The notes beneath the pieces are model-generated. The model was not told the origin of the DNA. It did not search any database and saw nothing but the letters and a program-made list of their open reading frames with translations. Both the position numbers and the translations under genes were made by a program. DNA of 8,498 bases from contig LUYR01000597.1 in assembly GCA_001603335.1 (NCBI GenBank), positions 1 through 8,498 on the forward strand. The letters run 5' to 3'. This stretch comes from Rhodospirillales bacterium Alpha_05 (lineage in GTDB: Bacteria > Pseudomonadota > Alphaproteobacteria > Rhodospirillales > Rhodospirillaceae). Shown here one piece after another: positions 1 through 6,926 of the stretch (its first letter is position 1; every line of letters begins with the position of its first letter).

Positions 1-1056
<1,056 letters not shown>

Positions 1057-1064
<8 letters not shown>

Positions 1065-2706
1065 CTGCCCGTTCCTCCCCGGTTTGCAGCGGCAGTTCGA
1101 GGGTGAACAGCGCGCCGCCGCCGTCGCGGTTGGTGGCGCTCAAGGCGCCGCCGAAGCCCCTGGCGATGTCCGCCGAAATCGCAAGGCCGAGCCCGAGGCC
1201 GCCGCCGTTCTTCTTGGTGGTGAAGAACGGCTCGAAGATCTTGGCCTCCATCTCCGGCCCCAGCCCGACGCCGTTGTCGGCGACCCGCACCACCGCCTGG
1301 CCCTCGCGCTCTTCCCACGACACCGTCACCTGCGGCGCGTCGGCCCCGGCGGTGGCGTCGATGGCGTTGCCGATCAGGTTGACGAGAATCTGCTCGACCC
1401 GCACCGCGTTCGCCTGCGCCACCACCGCCTCGGGCGGCGGCGAAATCTCCACCCGCGTCGCCTCGCGGCTGAGACGATGGCCGAGGATCGCGAGCGCGTT
1501 GTCGACCGACCGGCCGATTTCGACGTCTTCGAGGTCGCCGGCCGAGCGCCGCGCGAACGACCGCAGCCGCTCGGTCAAAATCCCCATGCGCGCCACCAGA
1601 TGGGTGATGCGGTCGAGGTTGAAGCGGGTGGTCTCGATGTCGCCGCGTTCAAGGAAGCGCACCGCGTTTTCCGACAGTGTGCCGAGGGCGGCGAGGGGCT
1701 GGTTGAGCTCGTGCGAGATCCCCGCCGAAAGCTGGCCGATCACCGCGAGGTTCTCGGTGCGGATCAACTCCTCCTGCATCGACTTCAACTGCTGCGCCGC
1801 CTGGATCCGCTCGGCGATCTCGACCTCGAGGTTGCGGTTGATTTCGCGAAGTTCGGCGTTGCGCGCCTCGACCTTGGATTCCAGCTCCTCGTTGGCGCGT
1901 TCGAGGGCTGCGCGGGCGGCGTCGCGCTCGATCAGGTAGCGGCGGAACACGTCCACCGCCGCCGCCATCCGGCCGATCTCGTTCGGCCCTTCGAGGCCGC
2001 TCACCGAGGCGGTGCGGTCACCCTCGGCGAGGCGGTGCATGGTGTCGGTGATGCGTTCGATCGGACGGCTGACGCCGCGCACCACCACCGCAACGAAGGT
2101 CACCATCAGCCCCAGCGCGCAGAGGAACAGGCTGAGGGTGAGGCGCATGGCGCGGTCGAAGGTGGCCACCGCCTCCGCGCCCGAGCGGTCCGCGCCGCGA
2201 TTGTTGAACTCGATGTCGGCATTGACCTGGTCCTTCACCAGATTGAAGCCCCAGCGCGACTTGTCGTTGATCAGGAACGACAGTTCGGCGGGCGCCAGGG
2301 TGGCGAGGTTGGCGCGGATTTCCGCCTCCTCGTCGAGGTAGCGCCGCCACAGTCGGCGGATGTCGCGCAGGTTCTGGAGTTCGGTGGGCGAGGTGGCGAG
2401 GCGGTGCTCGAGGATTTCGAGCAGGTCCTCGGCGTCGTCGCTGCGTTCCTCTGCGGCGGTGAAGATCTGTTCCCGCTCCGCCGGATCGTCGGTGAAGATC
2501 GCGCGGACGAAGCGCAGGCGGTGACTGGAAATCCGGTAGTTGACCTCGGAGAGCAGGCGCACCGTCGGCATCCAGCGGGTGTGCAGCTCGCGCGTGGCGC
2601 GGTCGACGGTGGACATCGCGGTGTACGACAACGCCCCCACCGCGACGAGAAGCAGCAGGCTCAGCGCCATCGCGGTGATCAGTCGCGCGCGCACGGTGAC
2701 GCCCAT
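1057..2706 (-). CDS. Membrane sensor histidine kinase, DctB-like catalytic core with 4-helix-bundle sensor
   Basis: This 549-residue kinase is inferred to phosphorylate the regulator encoded at 1-1064. Domains in order: transmembrane helix 1 (about 9-30); an all-helical extracytoplasmic region (about 31-188) resembling the 4HB_MCP chemoreceptor sensor (ELHTRWMPTVRLL near its start); transmembrane helix 2 (about 188-209); HAMP (about 209-262, with SRPIERIT); a coiled coil rich in E, R and A (about 262-315); a DctB/FixL-type HisKA domain with phospho-acceptor H332 in GISHELNQPLAAL; and a HATPase domain with N box (NLIGNAIDA), G1 (DNGVGL, 477-482), F box (FEPFFTTKK) and G2 (GLGLGLAIS). No PAS-type sensor is seen, unlike DctB or CitA. 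The ATG at 2706 sits directly before the first membrane helix. An in-frame TTG at 2718 has a better ribosome site (GGGAGG, 5-nt spacing) and would add four residues. The reading frame stays open to an ATG at 2883, but that extension crosses the regulatory palindromes and is not believed. A role in sensing citrate or a related compound is inferred from the divergent citrate operon. Confidence 0.92.
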
Positions 2707-2760
2707 CAAAGCCTGCAAATCCGCCTCCCGTGCCAGTCGCCCGGGGGATGATAGAGCCGC

Positions 2761-2791
2761 CCTCGCGCGCGCCGCAACGCCTTCCGCGAGG
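2761..2791 (-). repeat. Inverted repeat in the leader side of the kinase gene
   Basis: CCTCGCG (2761-2767) and CGCGAGG (2785-2791) are perfect 7-bp inverted arms separated by 17 nt. They lie 55-85 bp upstream of the kinase ATG and would form a hairpin in the kinase mRNA leader if transcription starts farther upstream. In such GC-rich DNA a chance origin is quite possible. No convincing sigma-70 or sigma-54 promoter for the kinase was found in 2707-2880 on the minus strand. Confidence 0.3.
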
Positions 2792-2806
2792 CCGCTCCGG
2801 GGCGAT

Positions 2807-2822
2807 TTCCGGAAATCCGGAA
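2807..2822. promoter_or_regulatory. Enhancer palindrome 1 (distal), TTCCGG-N4-CCGGAA
   Basis: TTCCGG-AAAT-CCGGAA is a perfect inverted repeat with a 4-nt spacer, centred about 130 bp upstream of the predicted sigma-54 start near 2944. The same architecture recurs at 2839-2854. Spacing and position suit an upstream activating sequence for an NtrC-class activator, and the divergent DctD-like regulator is the obvious candidate. TTCGG-N4-CCGAA sites are known for related NtrC-class regulators of acidic amino acid uptake in Pseudomonas, which is a similar layout. That this regulator binds here is inference. Confidence 0.72.
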
Positions 2823-2828
2823 GGGGTT

Positions 2829-2834
2829 TTCCGG
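2829..2834 (+). promoter_or_regulatory. Extra TTCCGG half-site between the two palindromes
   Basis: A lone TTCCGG sits exactly 10 bp before the left arm of palindrome 2 and 22 bp after the left arm of palindrome 1. The 10-bp phasing places it on the same DNA face as palindrome 2, so it could extend the binding surface for a regulator oligomer. It is a short motif and could be incidental. Confidence 0.4.
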
Positions 2835-2838
2835 GTGA

Positions 2839-2854
2839 TTCCGGTTTTCCGGAA
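2839..2854. promoter_or_regulatory. Enhancer palindrome 2 (proximal), TTCCGG-N4-CCGGAA
   Basis: TTCCGG-TTTT-CCGGAA is identical to palindrome 1 in both arms and differs only in the spacer. Its centre is 32 bp (about three helical turns) from that of palindrome 1 and about 97 bp upstream of the predicted transcription start. Paired, helically phased sites of this kind are typical of enhancers for NtrC-class activators. The sites also lie upstream of the kinase gene, so autoregulation is possible. Confidence 0.72.
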
Positions 2855-2888
2855 CGCGCTCCCGCCCCTCCCAAAATATTCAATTCGA

Positions 2889-2901
2889 AATCAACGCGTT
2901 A
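2889..2901 (+). promoter_or_regulatory. Consensus IHF-binding site
   Basis: AATCAACGCGTTA matches the classical IHF consensus WATCAANNNNTTR at every defined base. It follows an AT-rich patch (2873-2885) that stands out in this GC-rich DNA. It lies between the enhancer palindromes and the -24 element, where IHF bends DNA at many sigma-54 promoters to bring activator and polymerase together. Sequence match and placement are observed; binding is inferred. Confidence 0.65.
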
Positions 2902-2917
2902 ACAGGAGATTCCGGCG

Positions 2918-2932
2918 TGGCACGCGGGTTGC
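2918..2932 (+). promoter_or_regulatory. Sigma-54 (RpoN) -24/-12 promoter of the citrate operon
   Basis: TGGCACG-CGGG-TTGC matches the sigma-54 core consensus TGGCACG-N4-TTGC at every core base, with the invariant GG (2919-2920) and GC (2931-2932) at the required spacing. The flanking Y and W positions of the extended consensus are both G here. Transcription would start near 2944, leaving a leader of about 155 nt before the transporter ATG at 3099. Upstream palindromes, an IHF site and a divergent GAFTGA-containing activator gene give strong independent support. Confidence 0.9.
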
Positions 2933-2943
2933 GGAGGAGAGTG

Positions 2944-2991
2944 CGGGCCGAAATTTTTTCGGGGGAGAAAAGCGGCCCGGAACCCTCCCCC
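2944..2991 (+). promoter_or_regulatory. Structured 5' leader with competing stems / possible pseudoknot
   Basis: Three perfect pairings fall in the first 50 nt of the predicted transcript. CGGGCCG (2944-2950) pairs with CGGCCCG (2973-2979). GGGGGAG (2961-2967), in the loop of that stem, pairs with CTCCCCC (2985-2991), giving an H-type pseudoknot topology. CCGAAA (2948-2953) also pairs with TTTCGG (2957-2962) as a small local hairpin that excludes the first stem. Pairing potential is seen in the sequence. Whether it stabilises the 5' end or acts as a switch is unknown, and it matches no riboswitch class I recognise. From 2992 to the ATG there is only a small CAAGA-AAA-TCTTG hairpin (3017-3029) and a 15-nt near-palindrome (3049-3063). 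Confidence 0.4.
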
Positions 2992-3098
2992 CCACGTCAA
3001 ACGGCTCAACGCATAACAAGAAAATCTTGGCGGTCACCCATCGGGGCAGTCGACCCGGTCGACGCACCCCAGTCCGGCGATCCTTTGGAGGCAATTCT

Positions 3099-4406
3099 AT
3101 GCTGGCGCTTTTAGGTTTCGGTATGATCGGCGTGATCATTTTCCTGCTGATCCAGGAAAAGCTGCATCCCGCCGTGGTGTTCGTCATCGTTCCGGTGATC
3201 GCCGCGCTGCTCGCGGGCACGGGCATGGTCGAGCTCGGTAAGTTCGTCACCACCGGCGTCACCAAGACGATGAGCGTCGCGGTGCTGTTCATCTTCTCGA
3301 TCACCTACTTCTGCGTGATGAACGACGCCGGGATGTTCGACAAGATGGTCGACACCCTCACCCGCAAGGCCGGCAACAACGTCGTCCTGGTCACCGTCGC
3401 GACCACCGTGATCGCGATCATCGGTCACCTCGACGGGGCGCTCGCCTCCACCATCCTGATCACCTGCCCGGCGATGCTGCCGGTCTACCGCCGCCTCAAC
3501 ATGCGCCCGGTGGTGATGCTCGCCTGCATCGGTGCGGCGATGTCGATCATGAACCTCGTGCCCTGGGGCGGGCCGACGGCGCGCGTCGGCGCGATCACCG
3601 GGGTGGACGTGCGCGAGCTTTGGGTCGCGATGATCCCGGTGCAGGCGATCGGCCTGGTGATCACCCTCGGCTTCGCGGTCTACATGGGCATCATCGAAAA
3701 GCGCCGCGGCGCGGGCTACCTCTCCGACGCCGAGCTCTGCGCCGTCGAGGACGGCTGCGACCTCGAAGCCGTCGCCGCGCTCAAGCGGCCGAAGCTGGTG
3801 CTGTTCAACGTCGCGCTCACCCTCGGCGTAATCGGCCTGCTGTGCTTCTCCAAGCTGCCCGCCTACTTCGACTTCATGATCGGGCTCGCGATCGCGCTGA
3901 TGGTCAACTACCCCGGCGTCAAGGCGCAGACCGCGCGGATCAAGGCGCACGCGGCAGAGGCGCTGTCGGTTCCGGCGGTGTTGCTCACCACCGGCATCTT
4001 CCTCGGCGTGCTCACCGGCACCAAGATGCTCGACGCCATGGCGGTCGCGCTGATCTCGGTGATCCCGAACGCGTTCGGACCGTTCCTGCACGTGATCATG
4101 GGGATTTTCGCGGTTCCGATCGGCATGATGCTCGGCACCGACTCCTACTTCTTCGGCCTCGTGCCGCTCGCGATCAAGGTCGGCCAGACCTACGGCATCG
4201 ACCAGCTCGACATGGCCTACGCGATGCTGATCGGCAAGAACTACGGCGTCCTCGTCACCCCGCATGCCGCCACCACCTACCTCGCAATCGGCATGGCGGG
4301 CGGAATTTCGCTCAAAGAACACCTGACCTTCTGCATGCCGCGGCTCTGGCTGTTGAGCCTGCTCGCCCTCGGCACCGCCTTCGCCGTCGGCGTCGTTCAT
4401 TTCTAG
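3099..4406 (+). CDS. CitMHS-family citrate (metal-citrate):proton symporter
   Basis: A 435-residue, very hydrophobic inner-membrane transporter with about a dozen predicted helices, the length expected of CitM/CitH-type carriers. Recognisable family segments are the N-terminal LGFGMIGVIIFLLIQEKLHP, the LIGHLDGALASTILITCPAMLP-like stretch (about 107-128), MNLVPWGGPTAR (151-162), a hydrophilic central loop (about 200-230, EKRRGAGYLSDAEL), GTKMLDAMA (307-315) and IGKNYGVLVTPHAATTYLA near 378-396. Characterised CitMHS members import citrate bound to Mg2+ or Ca2+ and similar metals, with protons. The metal preference here cannot be read from the sequence. The ATG at 3099 has GGAGG (3087-3091) with 7-nt spacing. 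An in-frame extension back to 2730 crosses the promoter and is rejected. As first gene after the sigma-54 promoter and directly ahead of citrate lyase genes, it is the likely uptake step. No citS- or citT-type carrier is seen. Confidence 0.9.
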   Translation: MLALLGFGMIGVIIFLLIQEKLHPAVVFVIVPVIAALLAGTGMVELGKFVTTGVTKTMSVAVLFIFSITYFCVMNDAGMFDKMVDTLTRKAGNNVVLVTVATTVIAIIGHLDGALASTILITCPAMLPVYRRLNMRPVVMLACIGAAMSIMNLVPWGGPTARVGAITGVDVRELWVAMIPVQAIGLVITLGFAVYMGIIEKRRGAGYLSDAELCAVEDGCDLEAVAALKRPKLVLFNVALTLGVIGLLCFSKLPAYFDFMIGLAIALMVNYPGVKAQTARIKAHAAEALSVPAVLLTTGIFLGVLTGTKMLDAMAVALISVIPNAFGPFLHVIMGIFAVPIGMMLGTDSYFFGLVPLAIKVGQTYGIDQLDMAYAMLIGKNYGVLVTPHAATTYLAIGMAGGISLKEHLTFCMPRLWLLSLLALGTAFAVGVVHF

Positions 4407-4410
4407 AATC

Positions 4411-4428
4411 CGGGGCACCCTCGCCCCG
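4411..4428 (+). repeat. Small GC hairpin just after the transporter stop
   Basis: CGGGGC (4411-4416) and GCCCCG (4423-4428) form a 6-bp stem with a 6-nt loop, starting 5 nt after the transporter stop. No T-run follows. It may act together with the larger hairpin immediately downstream. Confidence 0.4.
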
Positions 4429-4429
4429 C

Positions 4430-4470
4430 GCGCCCACCGGATTGTCCCCCAACCCCGCCCCGGTGGGCGC
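4430..4470 (+). terminator. Strong intercistronic hairpin between transporter and citC
   Basis: GCGCCCACCGG (4430-4440) and CCGGTGGGCGC (4460-4470) are perfect 11-bp arms with a 19-nt, C-rich loop. There is no U-tract after it, so it does not look like a classical intrinsic terminator. Possible roles are partial attenuation, a processing site, or protection of the 3' end of the transporter mRNA. Any of these would let transporter and lyase genes be expressed at different levels from one promoter. The stem is seen; the role is inferred. Confidence 0.55.
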
Positions 4471-4647
4471 CCCACGACCGGAGAAATGCACCAGGACAAT
4501 TTCCATCGATGCACAAATGGCGGAGGGCCCATTCGCAAAATACATCCCTCCCGGCAAAGATGTTGGAAAGTCCTGGGGAAAATCGGGGTAATAATACCGG
4601 TTGAGAGACGGTACCGCGGTTTCAGCCGGCTTCCGAAAGCGGCCACC
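4471..4647 (+). other. Non-coding gap upstream of citC
   Basis: This stretch completes the 241-nt gap between the transporter and citC. It is less GC-biased than its surroundings and holds an AT-rich island (GTAATAATAC, 4588-4597) flanked by short inverted repeats such as TACCG (4595-4599) and CGGTA (4609-4613). No good -35/-10 pair with normal spacing and no TGGCAC-N5-TTGC motif was found. A TTGGAA (4563-4568) lies too far from the AT island. The frame of citC is open back to 4486, but that extension does not resemble the family and its GGAG is only 2 nt from the ATG. A secondary promoter for the lyase genes is possible but not demonstrated. Confidence 0.45.
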
Positions 4648-5757
4648 ATGACGGACGAAGTCACCCCTTACCGAGTCGACCCGACCTCCGAGCCCGAGGC
4701 GACGGCGGAGATCAAGGCGCTGCTCGCGGCCTGCGACCTCAGCTACGAGGCGACGGTGGAAGTGTTCGTGGCGCTCAAGCGCGGCCGCCGCATCGTCGCC
4801 TGCGCCGGACTCGACAAAAACATCGTCAAATGCGCCGCGATCTCGCCCGAGCTCCAGGGCGAATCCCTCTCGCTGCCGCTGATGACCGAGATCGCCCATC
4901 TCGCCCACGAGCGCGGCCACACCCACCTGTTCCTCTACACCAAGCCCGACAACGTCGACCGCTTCCGCGCCTGCGGCTTCTATCCGGTGGTCGAGGTGCC
5001 GGGGGTGGTGACGTTCATGGAAAACACCCCGATCGGCGTGCGCGGCTACTGCGCCAGCCTCAAGATCCTGCGCGAGCCGGGCGCGGTGATCGGCGCGATC
5101 GTGATGAACGCCAATCCCTTCACTTACGGCCACCGCCACCTCGTCGAGTACGCGGTGGCGAATTGCGACCATCTCCACCTCTTCGTCGTCGCCGAGGACA
5201 CCTCGTTCTTCTCCTACCGCGACCGCTACGCGATGGTGAAGGCGGGCGTCGCCGACCTGCCGCGCCTGACCCTGCATCCGGGGTCGGAGTACATGGTCTC
5301 CCGCGCCACCTTCTCGAGCTATTTCTTCAAGGAAAAGAACGCCGCCGCCGACAGCTTCACCGCCATCGACCTCCTGGTGTTCCGCAACTTCATCGCCCCG
5401 GCGCTCGGCATCACGCGGCGCTTCGTCGGCACCGAGCCGTTCTGCAAGACCACCAACAAATACAACCGCGACATGATGCTGTGGCTGCGCCGCCCGGACT
5501 CGCCGTTCCCGCCGATCGAGGTGGTGGAAATCCCGCGCATCGCCCACGGCGAAATCCCGATCTCCGCCTCCGAGGTCCGTAGCCTGCTCGCCGCCGAACG
5601 CTTCGGCGAAATCGGCCGCCTCGTGCCGCCCTTCACCCTCGCGGTCCTGCGCGACAAGCATCGCCCCGGCCGCACCCCCTCCCAGATCCCCGATCCCCCC
5701 ACCTGGGTCGAGAATGCGCTGAACAAGAAAGGACCGGAAACCTATGAAGATAGTTAG
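4648..5757 (+). CDS. citC: [Citrate (pro-3S)-lyase] ligase
   Basis: The enzyme activates citrate lyase by ATP-dependent acetylation of the thiol of the phosphoribosyl-dephospho-CoA group on CitD. The 369 residues show a GNAT-like N-terminal domain (about 1-130; GHTHLFLYTKPDNVDRFRAC, then GFYPV) and a nucleotidyltransferase domain (about 145-335). The latter carries the HxGH-type ATP motif as NPFTYGHRHL (156-165, T159/G161/H162) and the C-terminal ISASEVR motif (305-311), which plays the ISxSxxR role. FVGTEPFCKTTNKYN (259-273) is also typical of CitC. Length fits the family; the tail after about residue 340 is Pro-rich and slightly long. The ATG at 4648 puts the start where CitC homology begins, although the ribosome site there is weak (no clear GGAG). 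The 3' end overlaps citD by 14 nt, implying coupled translation. Confidence 0.93.
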   Translation: MTDEVTPYRVDPTSEPEATAEIKALLAACDLSYEATVEVFVALKRGRRIVACAGLDKNIVKCAAISPELQGESLSLPLMTEIAHLAHERGHTHLFLYTKPDNVDRFRACGFYPVVEVPGVVTFMENTPIGVRGYCASLKILREPGAVIGAIVMNANPFTYGHRHLVEYAVANCDHLHLFVVAEDTSFFSYRDRYAMVKAGVADLPRLTLHPGSEYMVSRATFSSYFFKEKNAAADSFTAIDLLVFRNFIAPALGITRRFVGTEPFCKTTNKYNRDMMLWLRRPDSPFPPIEVVEIPRIAHGEIPISASEVRSLLAAERFGEIGRLVPPFTLAVLRDKHRPGRTPSQIPDPPTWVENALNKKGPETYEDS

Positions 5758-6037
5758 AGAGGCGCTCGCCGGTACGCTCGAATCGAGCGACCTGATGGTG
5801 CGCATCGCGCCGCGCGCCGCCGGGCTCGAAATCGTCCTGCAGAGCGAGGTGATCCATCAGTTCGGCGCGCAGATCGAAGCAGTGGCGCGCGAAACCCTGG
5901 AGAAGCTCGGCGTCGACGCCGCCCAGGTGATCATCGAGGACAAGGGCGCGCTCGACTGCGTCATCCGTGCCCGCATCCAGACCGTGGTGCGCCGCGCCGC
6001 CGACGCATGGACCGCCGATTGGAGTGCGCTGGCATGA
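5744..6037 (+). CDS. citD: Citrate lyase acyl carrier protein (gamma subunit)
   Basis: A 97-residue acyl carrier subunit that bears the 2'-(5''-triphosphoribosyl)-3'-dephospho-CoA arm and shuttles acetyl and citryl groups between CitF and CitE. The signature AGTLESSD (9-16) supplies the modified serine S14, the position known in enteric CitD. The downstream block DKGALDCVIRARIQ (near 66-79) is also highly typical. Length matches the family. The ATG lies inside the end of citC (14-nt overlap), with AAAGGA 10 nt upstream as the likely ribosome site. The TGA stop overlaps the citE ATG (ATGA). All residues needed for carrier function appear present. Confidence 0.96.
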   Translation: MKIVREALAGTLESSDLMVRIAPRAAGLEIVLQSEVIHQFGAQIEAVARETLEKLGVDAAQVIIEDKGALDCVIRARIQTVVRRAADAWTADWSALA

Positions 6038-6912
6038 AACTTCGCCGCAGCATGCTGTTCCTGCCCGGCGCGAACGCCGCGATGCTCTCCACCGCGTTCG
6101 TGTTCAAGCCGGATTCGATCATGTTCGACCTCGAGGACGCGGTGTCGCTCCGCGAGAAGGACGCCGCCCGCATCCTCGTCTTCCACGCCCTGCAAATGCC
6201 GATCTACCGCGAGAGCGGCATGGAGACGGTAGTGCGGATCAACCCGCTGTCCTCGCCGTTCGGCATGGAAGACCTGGAAGCCGTAGTGCGCGCCGGGGTG
6301 GACGTCGTCCGCCTGCCCAAGACCGACACGCCGGAAGACGTCCACCAGCTCGAAGCCGAAGTGGAGCGCATCGAGCGCGCCTGCGGCCGCGAGGTCGGCT
6401 CGACCAAGCTGATGGCCGCGATCGAGTCCGCGAGCGGCGTGATCAACGCGGTGCCGATCGCGATGGCCTCGAAGCGCCTGATCGGCATCGCGCTTGCCGC
6501 CTTCGACTACGTGATGGACATGCAGACCCAGCGCGGCGACGGCAGCGAACTCTACTACGCCCGCTGCGCGGTGCTGCACGCCGCCCGCTTCGCCAAGATC
6601 GACGCCTTCGACGCGGTGTTCTCCGACGTCAACGACGACGAAGGGTTCCTCAAGGAAGTGGACCTGATCAAGCGCCTCGGCTTCAACGGTAAGTCGCTGA
6701 TCAATCCGCGCCAGATCGAACTGCTGCACAACGCCTACGCCCCCACCGACGAGGAAGTGGACTATTCCCGCCGCGTCGTCGCCGCCGCCGAGGATGGCGA
6801 AAAGCAGGGCCTCGGCGTGATCTCGCTCAACGGCAAGATGATCGACGCGCCGATCATCGAACACGCGCGGATGGTTCTGCGCCGCGCCGCAGCTTCCGGA
6901 ACCCGCAAGTGA
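6034..6912 (+). CDS. citE: Citrate lyase beta subunit (citryl-ACP lyase)
   Basis: A cytoplasmic 292-residue enzyme of the HpcH/HpaI aldolase superfamily that cleaves citryl-ACP to acetyl-ACP and oxaloacetate. Motifs visible are RRSMLFLPGAN (4-14), FDLEDAV (31-37, metal-binding acidic residues), VVRINPL (66-72, substrate arginine R68), RLPKT (93-97), AAIESASG (128-135, E131), AAFDYVMDM (155-163, D158), SLINPRQIELLH (221-232) and NGKMIDAPIIEHA (266-278). The full set and a length close to that of enteric CitE favour true CitE over stand-alone CitE-like lyases, and the citD/citF context settles it. The start at 6034 is chosen for its ATGA overlap with the citD stop and a GGAG (6021-6024) 9 nt upstream. 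An in-frame ATG at 6007 would add nine residues inside citD and is less likely. citF follows with a 14-nt gap. Confidence 0.96.
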   Translation: MKLRRSMLFLPGANAAMLSTAFVFKPDSIMFDLEDAVSLREKDAARILVFHALQMPIYRESGMETVVRINPLSSPFGMEDLEAVVRAGVDVVRLPKTDTPEDVHQLEAEVERIERACGREVGSTKLMAAIESASGVINAVPIAMASKRLIGIALAAFDYVMDMQTQRGDGSELYYARCAVLHAARFAKIDAFDAVFSDVNDDEGFLKEVDLIKRLGFNGKSLINPRQIELLHNAYAPTDEEVDYSRRVVAAAEDGEKQGLGVISLNGKMIDAPIIEHARMVLRRAAASGTRK

Positions 6913-6926
6913 CCGAGGAACCTCCG

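Noticed and set aside
3049..3063. GTCGACC-C-GGTCGAC near-palindrome as an operator
   Set aside because: It arises from two adjacent GTCGAC hexamers, has a 1-nt centre too tight for an RNA hairpin loop, and has no second copy in the window.
2730..3098. N-terminal extension of the transporter frame
   Set aside because: It would run through the enhancer palindromes, IHF site and sigma-54 promoter, and is not membrane-like. The ATG at 3099 has GGAGG at 7 nt.
4626..4644. Imperfect TTCCGAAAGCGG-type palindrome before citC as another enhancer site
   Set aside because: The arms do not match TTCCGG/CCGGAA and no -24/-12 promoter follows before citC.
4486..4647. N-terminal extension of citC to ATG 4486
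   Set aside because: GGAG is only 2 nt from that ATG, the encoded residues do not resemble CitC, and base composition is unlike coding sequence here.
3111..4664. 517-codon minus-strand open frame opposite the transporter
   Set aside because: His/Asp/Glu/Arg-rich repetitive translation typical of an antisense frame. The plus strand has the transporter with membrane helices and a good ribosome site.
4312..5805. Long minus-strand open frame opposite citC
   Set aside because: No recognisable domain, and it spans the transporter end, the gap and citC. The plus strand encodes a clear CitC.
6894..6903. TTCCGGAA inside the end of citE as a further regulator site
   Set aside because: It lacks the 4-nt spacer of the paired palindromes, lies within coding sequence and is expected by chance in GC-rich DNA.
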